From positions 22,640-86,639 of the forward strand of contig JADKCK010000038.1 in assembly GCA_016718845.1 (NCBI GenBank): DNA of 64,000 nucleotides, written 5' to 3'. The translations under genes and the position numbers were made by a program. The notes under the pieces were generated by a model that worked only from the letters and a program-made list of their open reading frames with translations, did not search any database and was not told where the DNA came from. Position 1 is the stretch's first letter, and every line of letters begins with the position of its first letter. Shown here one piece after another: positions 42,968-52,512 of this stretch. The DNA is from Sphingobacteriales bacterium (GTDB taxonomy: Bacteria > Bacteroidota > Bacteroidia > Chitinophagales > UBA2359).

Positions 42968-44926
42968 ATGGCTTCAAAAAAAGAAACAAAACAAGCACAG
43001 GCACAAGCAACGCCTAAAAGTAATGTTGCAAATAACAAACAAGCAGCAAGCAAAGATTGGTCGTCGAGGGCATGGCTAATGGGCTTGCTGTTGGTGTTAG
43101 CCATTACGTTTGTGGCATTTATACCTGCCCTTAACAACGAGTTTAACAACTGGGACGACGACCGCTATGTAACCGATAACGAATTGCTAAAAGATTTATC
43201 GGCAAGTACCGTAGCAGATATTTTTAATCCCAATACAGGCATTATCAACTATGGTTACACCCCATTGCCCGTACTTACTTTTGCTATCGAAAAGCAAATT
43301 TGGGGATTAAATCCGTTACCTTACCACATCAACAATTTGCTGCTGCACCTTATGTGTGTGGCTTTGGTATTTTGGCTGATGAGGTTATTAAAACTGCGCT
43401 TAGAGGCAGCTTTTTTGGTGGCATTGCTGTTTGGCATTCATACCATGCGTGTCGAGTCGGTTACGTGGGTAACCGAGCGCAAAGACGTATTGTTTGGTGC
43501 GTTTTATTTAGCATCTATGGTACTTTATGTGCTGTCGGAAGAGCGACCACAAAAACGAACTACCTATTTAATAGCCTCTATATTGTTGTTTATACCTGCT
43601 TTGTTTTCCAAAATACAAGCCGTAGCTTTGCCTTTGAGTTTGCTATGCCTTGATTATTACAGAGGTACGCTCAATAATTTCTCGGACATGATACACCGCA
43701 GTTTAACAAAAACACCCTATTTTGCACTTTCGTTGGCAATTGGTTTAATGGGTGTCTACTTTATTGGTAAAGAGGGAGGTGCAGATGTTTCAACCACTTT
43801 TCCAATATATTATCGCCCACTTTTTGGGATATACACACTTATTGTTTACTTAGCAAAATTTATTTTACCCTTACCTGCTACACTTTCGGCTTGTTATCCT
43901 TATCCAGCCACCTTATCGGTATGGCACTACATCAGCCCTTTGTTATTAATCCCTATTATTTATGCCGTTTATTACAGCACCAAATTTACTAAGGTAATAA
44001 TGGCTGGATTTTTGCTTTTTTTAGCAAATGTAATTTTCATGCTTCAAATAGTGGGTGTAGGACAAGCCTATTTAGCCGACCGTTTTACCTACATACCCTA
44101 TTTGGGTTTGTTTATGATATGGGGATACGGATTGCAATATATCATTGAGCAAAAACGCTCGAGCAGTGGTATTGCCATGGCAGGTTTTGGCATGTACTCG
44201 TTGTTGTTGTTTGCCTTTACGTATCAACGAAACGATATTTGGCAAAATAGCGAGGTGCTTTGGACAGATGTAATTAGCAAATACGCCAATGTAGATGTGG
44301 CATTTAATAACCGAGGCAACTACTACAAAGAAAAAGGCGAAATACAAAAAGCCCTTGCCGATTTTGGCGAGGTATTGCGCATTAAACCCAACAACCACGA
44401 TGTATTTACCAACCGAGGCAATTTGTATTTTAATGCCAACGAAATTGACAAAGCACTTGCCGATTATGAAAAAGTAATAGAAATAAACCCAAGCGATAAA
44501 GAATCGTTGGGTAAGGCATACAACAATAGGGGGTCGTGTAAGTTTCGTAAAAACGAGATTGAAGCAGCCTTTGCCGATTACAACAAAGCCCTTGAACTAT
44601 ACCCCAAATACCCCGATGCTTACCTAAACCGCGCAGTTTATTTTGCTGTTACCAATCAACACGAAAAAGCAGCAAGCGATTTTTCGGAATACTTATCGTC
44701 TAAAAAAGAAAATCCGCAAGGCTATAACTGGCGTGGCATATCGTACAACAAAATAGGCAAATACAACGAGGCTTTGCAAGATTTTAACACCGCCATAGAA
44801 ATGAAACCTAATAACGGCGAGTATTATTACAATCGCTCGGTGTCGTACAATGGTTTAGGCAATGCCGCACAAGCACAAGCCGATGCCCAAAAAGCAACAG
44901 AATTGGGTTATCAAGCACCTAAATAG
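42968..44926 (+). CDS. TMTC-like GT-C glycosyltransferase with TPR domain, copy 1
   Basis: 652 residues. A charged cytoplasmic N-terminus (1-33) is followed by about ten membrane helices to residue ~420. The first loop contains FNNWDDDRYVTDNELL, an acidic motif like the D-D/E pair of GT-C protein O-mannosyltransferases. HTMRVESVTWVTERKDVL matches the TMTC signature region. From about 430 there are at least five TPR units (AFNNRGNYYKEKGEIQKALADF, VFTNRGNLYFNANEID...). TMTC-type enzymes transfer mannose from dolichyl/undecaprenyl phosphate to proteins; the bacterial substrate is unknown. A related gene lies at 46537. Confidence 0.85.
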   Translation: MASKKETKQAQAQATPKSNVANNKQAASKDWSSRAWLMGLLLVLAITFVAFIPALNNEFNNWDDDRYVTDNELLKDLSASTVADIFNPNTGIINYGYTPLPVLTFAIEKQIWGLNPLPYHINNLLLHLMCVALVFWLMRLLKLRLEAAFLVALLFGIHTMRVESVTWVTERKDVLFGAFYLASMVLYVLSEERPQKRTTYLIASILLFIPALFSKIQAVALPLSLLCLDYYRGTLNNFSDMIHRSLTKTPYFALSLAIGLMGVYFIGKEGGADVSTTFPIYYRPLFGIYTLIVYLAKFILPLPATLSACYPYPATLSVWHYISPLLLIPIIYAVYYSTKFTKVIMAGFLLFLANVIFMLQIVGVGQAYLADRFTYIPYLGLFMIWGYGLQYIIEQKRSSSGIAMAGFGMYSLLLFAFTYQRNDIWQNSEVLWTDVISKYANVDVAFNNRGNYYKEKGEIQKALADFGEVLRIKPNNHDVFTNRGNLYFNANEIDKALADYEKVIEINPSDKESLGKAYNNRGSCKFRKNEIEAAFADYNKALELYPKYPDAYLNRAVYFAVTNQHEKAASDFSEYLSSKKENPQGYNWRGISYNKIGKYNEALQDFNTAIEMKPNNGEYYYNRSVSYNGLGNAAQAQADAQKATELGYQAPK

Positions 44927-45130
44927 GCTGCTGGCTTTTGGCTGCTGGCTCTTGGCAGGGTAAATTCCCCTCTTGGGAGGGGCAGGGGTGGGCTGCCCGC
45001 TGCTGGCTGCAAGACACGCGCTGAACGCTGCGTAATCTATAAGCAGCCAACAGCCTTGTAGCCTCTTTCCCAAAAAAAGCCTGTAGCTTGCAGCCTGAAG
45101 CCCAATGTCAAAAAGTTAAGGAAATTGGAG

Positions 45131-45282
45131 TTCTTAGCTCCGTAGGAGCTCAATATGGGTAGAAAGACGAATCATTTTACCCAACACCTGTTCATGTTAT
45201 TTGTTCTTAGCTCCGTAGGAGCTCAATATGGGTAGAAAGAGGGTAAACACGGGTATTTTCGCTCCGTAGGAGTGAAATATGG
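45131..45282 (+). repeat. Palindromic repeats, 'gctccgtaggagc' type, direct orientation (3 units)
   Basis: Units at 45131-45168, 45204-45240 and 45256-45282: 'ttcttagctccgtaggagct' followed by 'caatatgggtagaaaga'. Palindromic core gctcc-gta-ggagc. Confidence 0.85.
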
Positions 45283-45349
45283 TTTATATCTTGCCTAAAA
45301 ACGCTTGGCAACATTGAAAATACGACCGTCTTATCTTATGCCATCAAAA

Positions 45350-45487
45350 ATTACGCTCCTAAACCAAGCGGAAAATGCGGACATCTATACCCAAAGCTAC
45401 CCATATTTCACTCCTAAGGAGCGGAAAATGCGGTCTTCTACGCCCAAAGCTACCCATATTACGCTCCTAACGGAGCGGAAAATGCGG
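45350..45487 (-). repeat. Palindromic repeats, 'gctccgtaggagc' type, inverted orientation (3 units)
   Basis: Units at about 45350-45380, 45394-45432 and 45446-45487, complement of the units at 45131-45282 (ctacccatatt...ctcctaacggagcg...aatgcgg). The two sets face each other across about 65 bp. Confidence 0.82.
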
Positions 45488-45604
45488 TCTTCTATACCCA
45501 AAGCTTGCAGTTTGCAGCCAAAAGCCAAAAGCGGACAGCCAACAGCCGATAGCCTGAAAAAAATCAACAAATTTACACACTAAAACGAAATACGTCTGTG
45601 GGGT

Positions 45605-46352
45605 ATGGACACAAATAATACGGTTTTCGATTTTAAAGAAATAGACCCCCGAAGGTATGGCAACGCTTCATGCCATTGAAGAAGCAAAGGCTTTTAACAA
45701 CTGGATGTATCAGACCATTAAACCTTATTGCAAAGGCAATGTATTAGAGGTAGGTAGTGGTATAGGTAATATATCGGAGTGTTTTCTTGCCGATGGTTTC
45801 GATATTACCTTGTCGGACATACGCGAAAATTACTGTGAGGCGCTTAAAAATAAATTTCCAAAACAAGCTAACCTAAAAGACATTATTGTTTTGGATTTGG
45901 TTGCCCCCAATTTTGAACAACAATACGCCCATTTATTGGGCAGTTTTGATACTGTTTTTGCGCTTAATGTAGTTGAGCATATTTTTGACGATGCCCTTGC
46001 CATTGCCAACTGCCGTAAGTTGTTGCGCACGGGCGGTAATTTGGTGATATTGGTTCCGGCATACCAATTTTTGTACAACCGCTTTGACGAAGAGTTAGAC
46101 CACTACCGACGATACACCCAAAAAACGCTAAACAGTGTTTTTAGCAAAAACCAGTTGCCCATTATACACCAACAGTACTTTAACTTTATGGGTATGTTTG
46201 GCTGGTTTGTTTCGGGTAAGTTACAACACCACAAAACCATTCCGCCAGGGCAAATGGCATTGTACAACTACTTAGTGCCTATTTTTAAGGTGATAGATAA
46301 ATTGGTGTTTAACAAAGTGGGCTTGTCGGTTATTGCGGTGGGGCAAAAATAG
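45605..46352 (+). CDS. Class I SAM-dependent methyltransferase (single-base frameshift at start)
   Basis: The apparent ORF starts at 45657, but MDTNNTVFDFKEID from an ATG at 45605 joins it if one C of the C5 run at 45646-45650 is dropped (giving D-P-E-G-M-A-T-L). About 248 residues. Motif I: GNVLEVGSGIGNIS; acidic LSDIRENY; post-motifs FDTVFALNVVEHIFDD and LLRTGGNLVILVPA. It is related to ubiquinone/menaquinone-type or glycan methyltransferases. It sits between two TMTC-like genes, so a role in modifying glycans or lipid-linked sugars is plausible (inference). Confidence 0.85.
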
Positions 46353-46536
46353 GCAGTAAGCTCCAAGTGTATCGCTATTAAAACCAAATCATTTTAGAAA
46401 TTGCTTCCTCATCATCATAAAGAAGATAAAATATCCATCTTAATCTGTGTCCAATCCGTAAAAATCCGTGTCCTAAATAAATACCCTAAAATAGGACTTC
46501 GCGTAACATCAGGTACTTATACTTACCACTTATTTT

Positions 46537-48474
46537 ATGAGCAAAAAACGCACAAACACCCCCTCTCCTACCCCTACAGCATCTGACCAAAAAGATTTGG
46601 GTATTTTACCAAGCCCACCAAACAAACCTCAAGCAACCCTCGAAAAGTTTGCACCATTTATATTGTTTGCATTGGCTTTTTTGTTGTATGTCTTAACGTT
46701 TGGGCATGGCTTTGTACTCGACGACCCCATGAGCGTTGAGCTAAACCAGTATGTGCAAAAAGGCATTAGCGGTATACCCGATATTTTAACGAGCAACTAC
46801 CGAGCAGGTGTCGAGGGGGCAAACTCGTCGGGGCAGGTATATCGCCCTTTGTCGTTGATAATGTTTGCCATAGAACACGACCTTGCACCTAATAGCACTT
46901 TTTTACTACATTTTATTAATGTGTTGTTGTATGCTTTTAGTGCCGTGGCGGTGTGGTTATTATATAGGGCGTTGTTGCCCAATGCCTCGTATTTGTTGCC
47001 TTTTGCGGCGGCGGTGTTGTTTGTGGCACACCCCATACACACCGAAGTAGTAGCCAACATAAAAAGCCGCGACGAAATTTTAGCCCTGCTGTTTATTGCC
47101 CTTAGCCTTTGGGCATGTGTAAAATATTTGCAACAAAACACCATTGGCTGGCTGTTGGCAATGATAGGCAGTTATTTTTTAGCTCTTTTGTCGAAAGAAA
47201 GTGCCATTACCATGATACCCGTTTTTGCATTGATAGCCTATTTTGTTGGTAAAAGAAACATTGTGCAAAGTGCCACTCAACTGCTGTGGGCAACGATACC
47301 AGCAGCTTTGTTTTTGGGTATGCGTTACTATGCTATTACACACTCTACGGGCATCGATGAGGTTAGTAAAATGGATAACCCCATCGTAGAGGCAGGCAGT
47401 ATATTGGTACAATGGGCAACAGGTTTTTTGGTATTAGGCAAATATTTGCTGATGCTGTTTGTGCCACATCCGCTCATCTACGATTACTCTTATAATGCCA
47501 TGCCACTTACCAATTTTGGTGATTTTAGGGTGTTGCTAAGCATTTTGGTTTATATTGCCTTAGCTATCTACGCATTCTGGCAACTACCCAAACGCAATAT
47601 AGTGGCTTTGTGCATATTGGCGTTGTTTTGTTCGTTATCTATATACAGCCAATTAATTTTGGTGATAGGTACTTTGTTTGGCGAGCGTTTAGCCTACTTA
47701 CCCTCGTTATGGTTTTGTTTAGGCATTGTTTATGTGCTTTTTAGCCTGCTTAACAGCACTCAAGCCAACACACAAACCAACAATGGCAGGCAAATAGCCA
47801 TGGGTATTGTATTGGCAATTAGTGCCTTGTTTGGGATTAAAACAGTAATTAGGGCTGCCGAATGGAAAAACAACCTAAGCCTTTTTTCTGCCGATGCACC
47901 CAAATCGCCCAATAGTGTGCGCCTAAACGATAATCTAAGCACCGAACTACATAGGCAATACATCAATCCTAACTCGACACTTAGCCCTACTCAAAAAGAG
48001 CAGTTATTGTCTGACATGATTAAATACTCGAAGCAAAGTCTAACCGTTGCTCCATCGCCAGTGGCTTATGTTAACATTGGTAATGCCTATTTTGCTCAAC
48101 GAAAATTTACCGATGCCGAAACCAATTACCTAAAATCGTTGGAGATAATGCCCAACTTTGGGGTTGCAAAAGGCAACTTAGCATCGGTTTACAGAGAATG
48201 GGGACGCGAAGAGGGCGAAAAAAATCAAAATGTACAAAAAGCCATCGAGTTGTTGCAAAAATCGTTACTCTACGACGACCAAAACCCAACGGCTTATAAT
48301 ATGCTAGGTGCTGCCAATGGTATGCTGCAAAATCATGCGGTGGCTATCGAAATGTTCGAAAAATCGCTGACACTAAACCCCAATGACCAAACAGTTATCA
48401 AAAATTTAATTATTGCCTACCGCAACACAGGCAACACCCAAAAAGCCCAAGAATACGAGCAAAAGCTTAAATAA
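46537..48474 (+). CDS. TMTC-like GT-C glycosyltransferase with TPR domain, copy 2
   Basis: 645 residues. A Pro/Thr/Lys-rich N-terminus (1-40), then about ten membrane helices to ~430, with the acidic loop GFVLDDPMSVELNQYV and the TMTC-like motif HPIHTEVVANIKSRDEIL in the same position as HTMRVESVTWVTERKDVL of copy 1. The C-terminal ~170 residues contain TPRs (VAYVNIGNAYFAQRKFTDAETNYLKSL, AYNMLGAANGMLQNHAVAIEMFEKSL). Divergent enough from copy 1 to suggest different acceptors. Same strand, with the methyltransferase between them. Confidence 0.85.
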   Translation: MSKKRTNTPSPTPTASDQKDLGILPSPPNKPQATLEKFAPFILFALAFLLYVLTFGHGFVLDDPMSVELNQYVQKGISGIPDILTSNYRAGVEGANSSGQVYRPLSLIMFAIEHDLAPNSTFLLHFINVLLYAFSAVAVWLLYRALLPNASYLLPFAAAVLFVAHPIHTEVVANIKSRDEILALLFIALSLWACVKYLQQNTIGWLLAMIGSYFLALLSKESAITMIPVFALIAYFVGKRNIVQSATQLLWATIPAALFLGMRYYAITHSTGIDEVSKMDNPIVEAGSILVQWATGFLVLGKYLLMLFVPHPLIYDYSYNAMPLTNFGDFRVLLSILVYIALAIYAFWQLPKRNIVALCILALFCSLSIYSQLILVIGTLFGERLAYLPSLWFCLGIVYVLFSLLNSTQANTQTNNGRQIAMGIVLAISALFGIKTVIRAAEWKNNLSLFSADAPKSPNSVRLNDNLSTELHRQYINPNSTLSPTQKEQLLSDMIKYSKQSLTVAPSPVAYVNIGNAYFAQRKFTDAETNYLKSLEIMPNFGVAKGNLASVYREWGREEGEKNQNVQKAIELLQKSLLYDDQNPTAYNMLGAANGMLQNHAVAIEMFEKSLTLNPNDQTVIKNLIIAYRNTGNTQKAQEYEQKLK

Positions 48475-48724
48475 TTATTAATTATTAATTATAAATAAAC
48501 TCCCCTCTTGGCAGGGATGGGTTAAAAAAATTGTAAATTGTAAATGATAATTTACTACCGCAGGTTTGCTATGCTCCTATGTCAACCTATGTTTCTATGT
48601 GTTGAAAAGAAGAGTAGTTAATTACAAATGGTAAATTATAAATTGTAAATTAAGGCAGTAACAAAATAGTGTTGATTATGAGCATTTTGTGTTGCGTTAC
48701 ATTTCTATCATCTATTCATCGAAC

Positions 48725-49345
48725 ATGAAAAATCTTTTTAAAGCCCACCCATGGCATGGTATATCTATGGGCAACGATGCACCCGATATTATTACTGCCT
48801 TTATCGAAATTGTACCTACCGATACCGTAAAATACGAAATTGATAAAGCCAGCGGTTGGTTAAAAGTAGATAGACCTCAAAAATTTTCGAATATTGTGCC
48901 TGCCTTGTATGGTTTTGTGCCGCAAACATATTGTGGCGACGAAATTGCCCGTTTTTGCCGTCAGCAAAGCGATAGAACTGATGTGGTAAAAGGCGACGGC
49001 GACCCGCTTGATATTTGTGTATTGTCGGAGAGAACAATTACTAATGGTGGCATCATTTTGCGGTGCATACCCATAGGCGGGTTGCGCCTAATAGACAAAG
49101 GCGAAGCCGACGATAAAATTATTGCTGTTTTAGAGGGCGATGAAATTTATGGGCATTTTACCGACATAAGCCAATGCCCCATAGCCGTTGTAGAGCGCCT
49201 AAAACACTATTTTTTAACCTACAAAAACCTACCCGGCACACCAGCTACCTGCGAAATTACACACGTATATAATCGCCAAGAAGCACACCAAGTTATACAA
49301 CACAGCATTGCCGATTACCAAAAAATGTTTGGAACAAACGAATAA
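48725..49345 (+). CDS. ppa: Inorganic pyrophosphatase
   Basis: Hydrolyses pyrophosphate to two phosphates in the cytoplasm. 206 residues from the ATG at 48725 (MKNLFKAHPWHGISMG). An earlier start at 48689 is disfavoured because it adds unrelated residues. Family I motifs: TAFIEIVPTDTVKYEIDKASG, and the metal-binding GDGDPLDICVLSE with Asp residues, followed by DDKIIAVLEGD. Length and motifs are complete. Single gene between repeats; a bidirectional terminator follows. Confidence 0.95.
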   Translation: MKNLFKAHPWHGISMGNDAPDIITAFIEIVPTDTVKYEIDKASGWLKVDRPQKFSNIVPALYGFVPQTYCGDEIARFCRQQSDRTDVVKGDGDPLDICVLSERTITNGGIILRCIPIGGLRLIDKGEADDKIIAVLEGDEIYGHFTDISQCPIAVVERLKHYFLTYKNLPGTPATCEITHVYNRQEAHQVIQHSIADYQKMFGTNE

Positions 49346-49355
49346 CGACAAAACT

Positions 49356-49397
49356 AAAATTGGCTTAATTTGCAGTAAATTAAGCCAATTTTGTTTT
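49356..49397. terminator. Bidirectional terminator
   Basis: The stem aaaattggcttaattt / aaattaagccaatttt with a 5-base loop, between the convergent ppa and SdpI-type genes. Confidence 0.9.
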
Positions 49398-49413
49398 ATC
49401 ATTCACCAAAATA

Positions 49414-49791
49414 TTATTTTCTATTACCTTGCTCGTCAAAAATTTGGTGGAGATGATTTTGTGTCAAAAAAAACAACATCACCAAACCTATACCCCATAT
49501 AATTAGGCTTACTAGCAAACCATAGGGCAAGGGCAACAAAAAAAACAAAGGTATTTGCAACAAAACGGTGGCTATTGATAAGCGCGTTATGTTGGTATTA
49601 AAATAATTATTGGCAACTGTCCAAGTATCTTGGTTGCGTTTTGCGGCTGCGGTTCTAAACCCATAAAACGGATTTATTTTAGTGGGCGGATTGCGGTACA
49701 AAGTTAAAGGCAACGACAACATAACAAAACTGCCCACAATATGTAAAAGTAAGAAAATAAGATTTTCGTTGGCAAACAATGAATCGGACAT
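49414..49791 (-). CDS. SdpI-family membrane protein
   Basis: 125 residues with three membrane segments at about 9-29, 67-85 and 88-110. The family motif lies between the first two: INPFYGFRTAAAKRNQDTWTVANNYF, i.e. N-x-x-Y-G-x-R-T and N-x-D-T-W. SdpI of Bacillus gives immunity to the SdpC toxin; the role in Bacteroidota is unknown. It lies downstream of the LOG-family gene on the same strand and may be co-transcribed. Confidence 0.85.
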   Translation of the reverse strand: MSDSLFANENLIFLLLHIVGSFVMLSLPLTLYRNPPTKINPFYGFRTAAAKRNQDTWTVANNYFNTNITRLSIATVLLQIPLFFLLPLPYGLLVSLIIWGIGLVMLFFLTQNHLHQIFDEQGNRK

Positions 49792-49850
49792 AATTTAATG
49801 GATAAGTTGATAAAGGGTAACTATTAACATAAAAACACCTTTGTAATTGA

Positions 49851-50435
49851 TTAAGTAGCTGCGGTATCAATAATTTTGTCGAAGGTAGGCGCTTTGTAGT
49901 TGCTCATTACTTGTAACAAATCGGGTGCATTGGTGTGGTGTAGTAGCATGTTGCGGTAGCTTGGTTTCAAAAAACGCTCGTTGGTCATCTGGTTTACAAA
50001 CTGTATTAGCCCATCAAAATACCCCTCAACATTGAGCAAACCAATCGGTTTTTGGTGTAAGCCCAATTGCCCCCAAGTAAGCATCTCGAAAAGTTCGTCG
50101 AGGGTTCCGTAGCCGCCGGGTAACACCATTACGGCATCGGATAATTGGTGCATAATGGTTTTACGCTCGTGCATACTATCTACTACTATTAGCTCGCTTA
50201 CATCCAAATGAGCTACCTCTTTGGTTTTTAAAAACTGCGGAATTACGCCTATCACCTTGCCACCTTGCTCAAGTACTGCATCGGCAACAGCGCCCATCAT
50301 ACCAATTTTACCGCCACCAAAAACTAAAGTTATATTTTGGCTGGCAAGCAACTTTCCTACGGCTTTTGCCGTTTGTATATATATAGGGTTGCCGCCACTG
50401 CTGGCACCACAAAATACGCATACACTTGTTATCAT
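49851..50435 (-). CDS. LOG-family protein (TIGR00730 type), possible nucleotide 5'-monophosphate phosphoribohydrolase
   Basis: 194 residues from the ATG at 50433-50435 (MITSVCVFCGASSGGNP); the longer start at 50474 falls in the promoter at 50472-50479. Rossmann-like motifs: LVFGGGKIGMMGAVADAVLE, the substrate motif MHERKTIMHQLSDAVMVLPGGYGTLDELFE. LOG enzymes cleave the N-glycosidic bond of cytokinin or other nucleoside monophosphates; a role in purine recycling is likely here. Cytoplasmic. Confidence 0.92.
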   Translation of the reverse strand: MITSVCVFCGASSGGNPIYIQTAKAVGKLLASQNITLVFGGGKIGMMGAVADAVLEQGGKVIGVIPQFLKTKEVAHLDVSELIVVDSMHERKTIMHQLSDAVMVLPGGYGTLDELFEMLTWGQLGLHQKPIGLLNVEGYFDGLIQFVNQMTNERFLKPSYRNMLLHHTNAPDLLQVMSNYKAPTFDKIIDTAAT

Positions 50436-50471
50436 AAAAACAATATTTTGCTTTGATTGCTTATTTTGGCA

Positions 50472-50479
50472 CAAAGATA
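50472..50479 (-). promoter_or_regulatory. TAnnTTTG promoter of the LOG-family gene
   Basis: TATCTTTG on the minus strand, about 37 bp before the chosen ATG. Confidence 0.7.
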
Positions 50480-50958
50480 GGTAATGCTTGGCTATTTGGG
50501 CATCTTAATCCCCAAAAACTAAAATTTAATGTTGATGCGCACATTAAAAAAATAGTTGCTGATAGGCTTGCTCGTTGATGTGCAACTTAGGCAAAACAAT
50601 TATCATCTCCAAAAAATATTTCCTACATTTGAGCTTTGTTCAATACAACTGTGGTGCTAGTAGTTTATCTACTTAATACTGTCGGATAGAATCGGCATTT
50701 TTAGCCCCGTTAGGGGCGTGATATGGGTAGCAAAGATGTGGATAAACGTATTTTTAGCCCCTTTAGGGGTGTGATATGGTTATTTATCCATGAAAAAAAC
50801 GTTACCAATTTACCCAAATTTACCAATAATGGCAAGTTTGCCAAGAATTATAATATCCGACAGTATTAACTTAAAAGACTACTAGTGAGCAAGGTTTTAA
50901 TCCAAAATAAATAACCCTAAAATTTGTTTATTTAATGATACTCAAAAATACATTTATC
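50480..50958. other. Intergenic region with two palindromic repeats
   Basis: About 480 bases. Holds the repeat pair at 50698-50780 and otherwise AT-rich sequence. The flanking 'gctagtagtttatctac' / 'gtattaacttaaaagactac' segments are partly mirrored around it. No gene seen. Confidence 0.5.
50698..50780 (+). repeat. Palindromic repeats, 'gccccgttaggggc' type (2 units)
   Basis: Units 'ttttagccccgttaggggcg' + 'tgatatgggtag' at 50698-50735 and a variant with 'cccctttagggg' at 50750-50780. Same downstream 'atatggg' as the 45-kb units, with compensating changes in the stem. Confidence 0.82.
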
Positions 50959-52470
50959 ATGAAAAATTTTACTTTATTTTTATACACAATGGGCATTTTT
51001 GCCATTTTATCGTCGGGCAATACTTATGCACAACTTGTTGATTTTACCGAAAACCACAGCATTAGCTGCAACCAAACCCTTGATGTAGGTCCGCTGGGCT
51101 ACCCTACTTGGATAGCGCCTAGCATTATCCAAAATCCGCAGCACGGCACAGCCATTTTTGTGGGCGATTTATGGATGTTTCCGCACATGCAATACACCCC
51201 AAATGCTGGCTTCGAAGGCACCGACACCATAGTGGTGGAGTGTGCCCACGCTACCCAAATTACTTGTGCCACAGGCACTTATATTGTTGAGGTTAGCTGC
51301 ACGGGCAATTATCCGCCAACGGCACAAAGCGATACTTTGTGTATTATTGCATGGCAAGGTTTAACCAACCAGCCACTGCAAATAGCCGATGCCAACAACG
51401 ACCCGCTTACTATTGTAGTGGTGGATGAACCCGACTACGGAACCCTAAGCATAAATGCCGACAATACCTTTAATTACACCGCCAACACTTGTTGTACCTA
51501 CGACTCGTTTTCGTACAACGTCTGCGACCCAAGCGGTGCCTGTGCCAATGCCACCGTTTGGATAAATTTGGCAGAAATGTTTTTGGAAGATTTACTGCCC
51601 GACACCACCAAATATTACTATACTATTGCCCCCGATAGCATACTGCAACTCTGCGGCAACTTGGGCTATGCACTGCAACACAATGGCGAGCCAAATTTGT
51701 ATACCGTTACCCTATACCACAACAGCGACGCAGCTACACTTACTTACCTAAACGAAGATTGCATAAAATATCAGCCATTACAAAATGGCACTACCGACAT
51801 TATTACCGTAGTTGGTTGTGGCGATGCACCACCACCCTCGTTTTATACCTGCGAGGGTTATGTAGAGATGCAAAACTGTTCGTACACATCGTATATCATC
51901 ACCATACAACCCGACCCAGGCACCGAAACCACCATTGAACCCTACACCATTAACTGCACCGACACCTTATACATATTCGGTTTAGGCGACCCTTTTGGTC
52001 CAATACCTATCATTGAGCAAATACCTGCCAACGGCACCGCTGATATTATAATAGGCAATGTAACAAACTTGTTGGCATATTATCCAGATGCCAATTTTAA
52101 TGGCATAGATACAGTTGTGGTACAATGCGCCCGTTTGGTTGATGGAGTATGCCAAACAGTAGCCTTTGCCATTACCGTTGATTGTTTAAATGGTTTAACA
52201 CTCAACAATGCACCTATGCCTACGGTAACAACCTATCCAAACCCCATAACGGGTACTGTAACCGTTAGCGGGCAATCGGCATCGTTGCAGCAACCCATTG
52301 TACAACTAAGTAGCATTGCGGGGCAAGTACTGCAAACATTTAACCCAGTTTTAGATAACAATAATCACTTTACACAAACCATTGATTTAAGTAATTTACC
52401 TACGGGCATATACATGGTAATTATACAAGATGACGAAGTATACCGATGTATGAAGGTGATAAAAAATTAA
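50959..52470 (+). CDS. Secreted protein with Ig-like repeats and type IX sorting domain
   Basis: 503 residues from the ATG at 50959, signal peptide ending NTYAQ. A further start at 50935 would add residues before the signal and is less likely. Repeated beta-domains carry paired cysteines (SISCNQTLDVG, VVECAHATQITCATGTYIVEVSC, EPYTINCTDTLYIFG) and cadherin/Ig-like turns (YTPNAGFEGTDTI, YYPDANFNGIDTI). The end is a type A sorting domain (TTYPNPITGTVTVSG, DLSNLPTGIYMVII). Exported by the T9SS and attached to the surface. No enzymatic domain seen. Confidence 0.9.
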   Translation: MKNFTLFLYTMGIFAILSSGNTYAQLVDFTENHSISCNQTLDVGPLGYPTWIAPSIIQNPQHGTAIFVGDLWMFPHMQYTPNAGFEGTDTIVVECAHATQITCATGTYIVEVSCTGNYPPTAQSDTLCIIAWQGLTNQPLQIADANNDPLTIVVVDEPDYGTLSINADNTFNYTANTCCTYDSFSYNVCDPSGACANATVWINLAEMFLEDLLPDTTKYYYTIAPDSILQLCGNLGYALQHNGEPNLYTVTLYHNSDAATLTYLNEDCIKYQPLQNGTTDIITVVGCGDAPPPSFYTCEGYVEMQNCSYTSYIITIQPDPGTETTIEPYTINCTDTLYIFGLGDPFGPIPIIEQIPANGTADIIIGNVTNLLAYYPDANFNGIDTVVVQCARLVDGVCQTVAFAITVDCLNGLTLNNAPMPTVTTYPNPITGTVTVSGQSASLQQPIVQLSSIAGQVLQTFNPVLDNNNHFTQTIDLSNLPTGIYMVIIQDDEVYRCMKVIKN

Positions 52471-52478
52471 TTTTGCAT

Positions 52479-52512
52479 AAAAATGTGCTGCTTTGCAAAG
52501 CAGCACATTTTT
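52479..52512. terminator. Bidirectional terminator
   Basis: A perfect palindrome (aaaaatgtgctgctttg / caaagcagcacattttt) between convergent genes. Confidence 0.9.

Larger units (their letters stand above)
44927..45604. other. Gene-free repeat region
   Basis: Starts with 'ggctgctggct' repeats and a 'cccctcttgggaggggcaggggtgg' type hairpin (about 44969-44995). It then holds six palindromic repeat units in opposed orientations (45131-45487) and ends with 'caaaagccaaaagcggacagcc' type repeats. An ORF of 92 codons through the units is not credible. Confidence 0.7.

Noticed and set aside
44940..45000. Insertion-sequence end
   Set aside because: G/C-rich short repeats only; no terminal inverted repeats paired with a transposase frame.
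45131..45487. CRISPR array of palindromic repeats
   Set aside because: Only three units per orientation, irregular spacing, opposed orientation; better explained as REP-like elements.
45305..45583. 92-codon ORF
   Set aside because: Runs through the inverted palindromic repeats; its translation simply repeats the repeat units (KMRSS...PKA).
46401..46586. 61-codon ORF before the second TMTC-like gene
   Set aside because: Overlaps the start of the larger gene in another frame and lacks any family resemblance.
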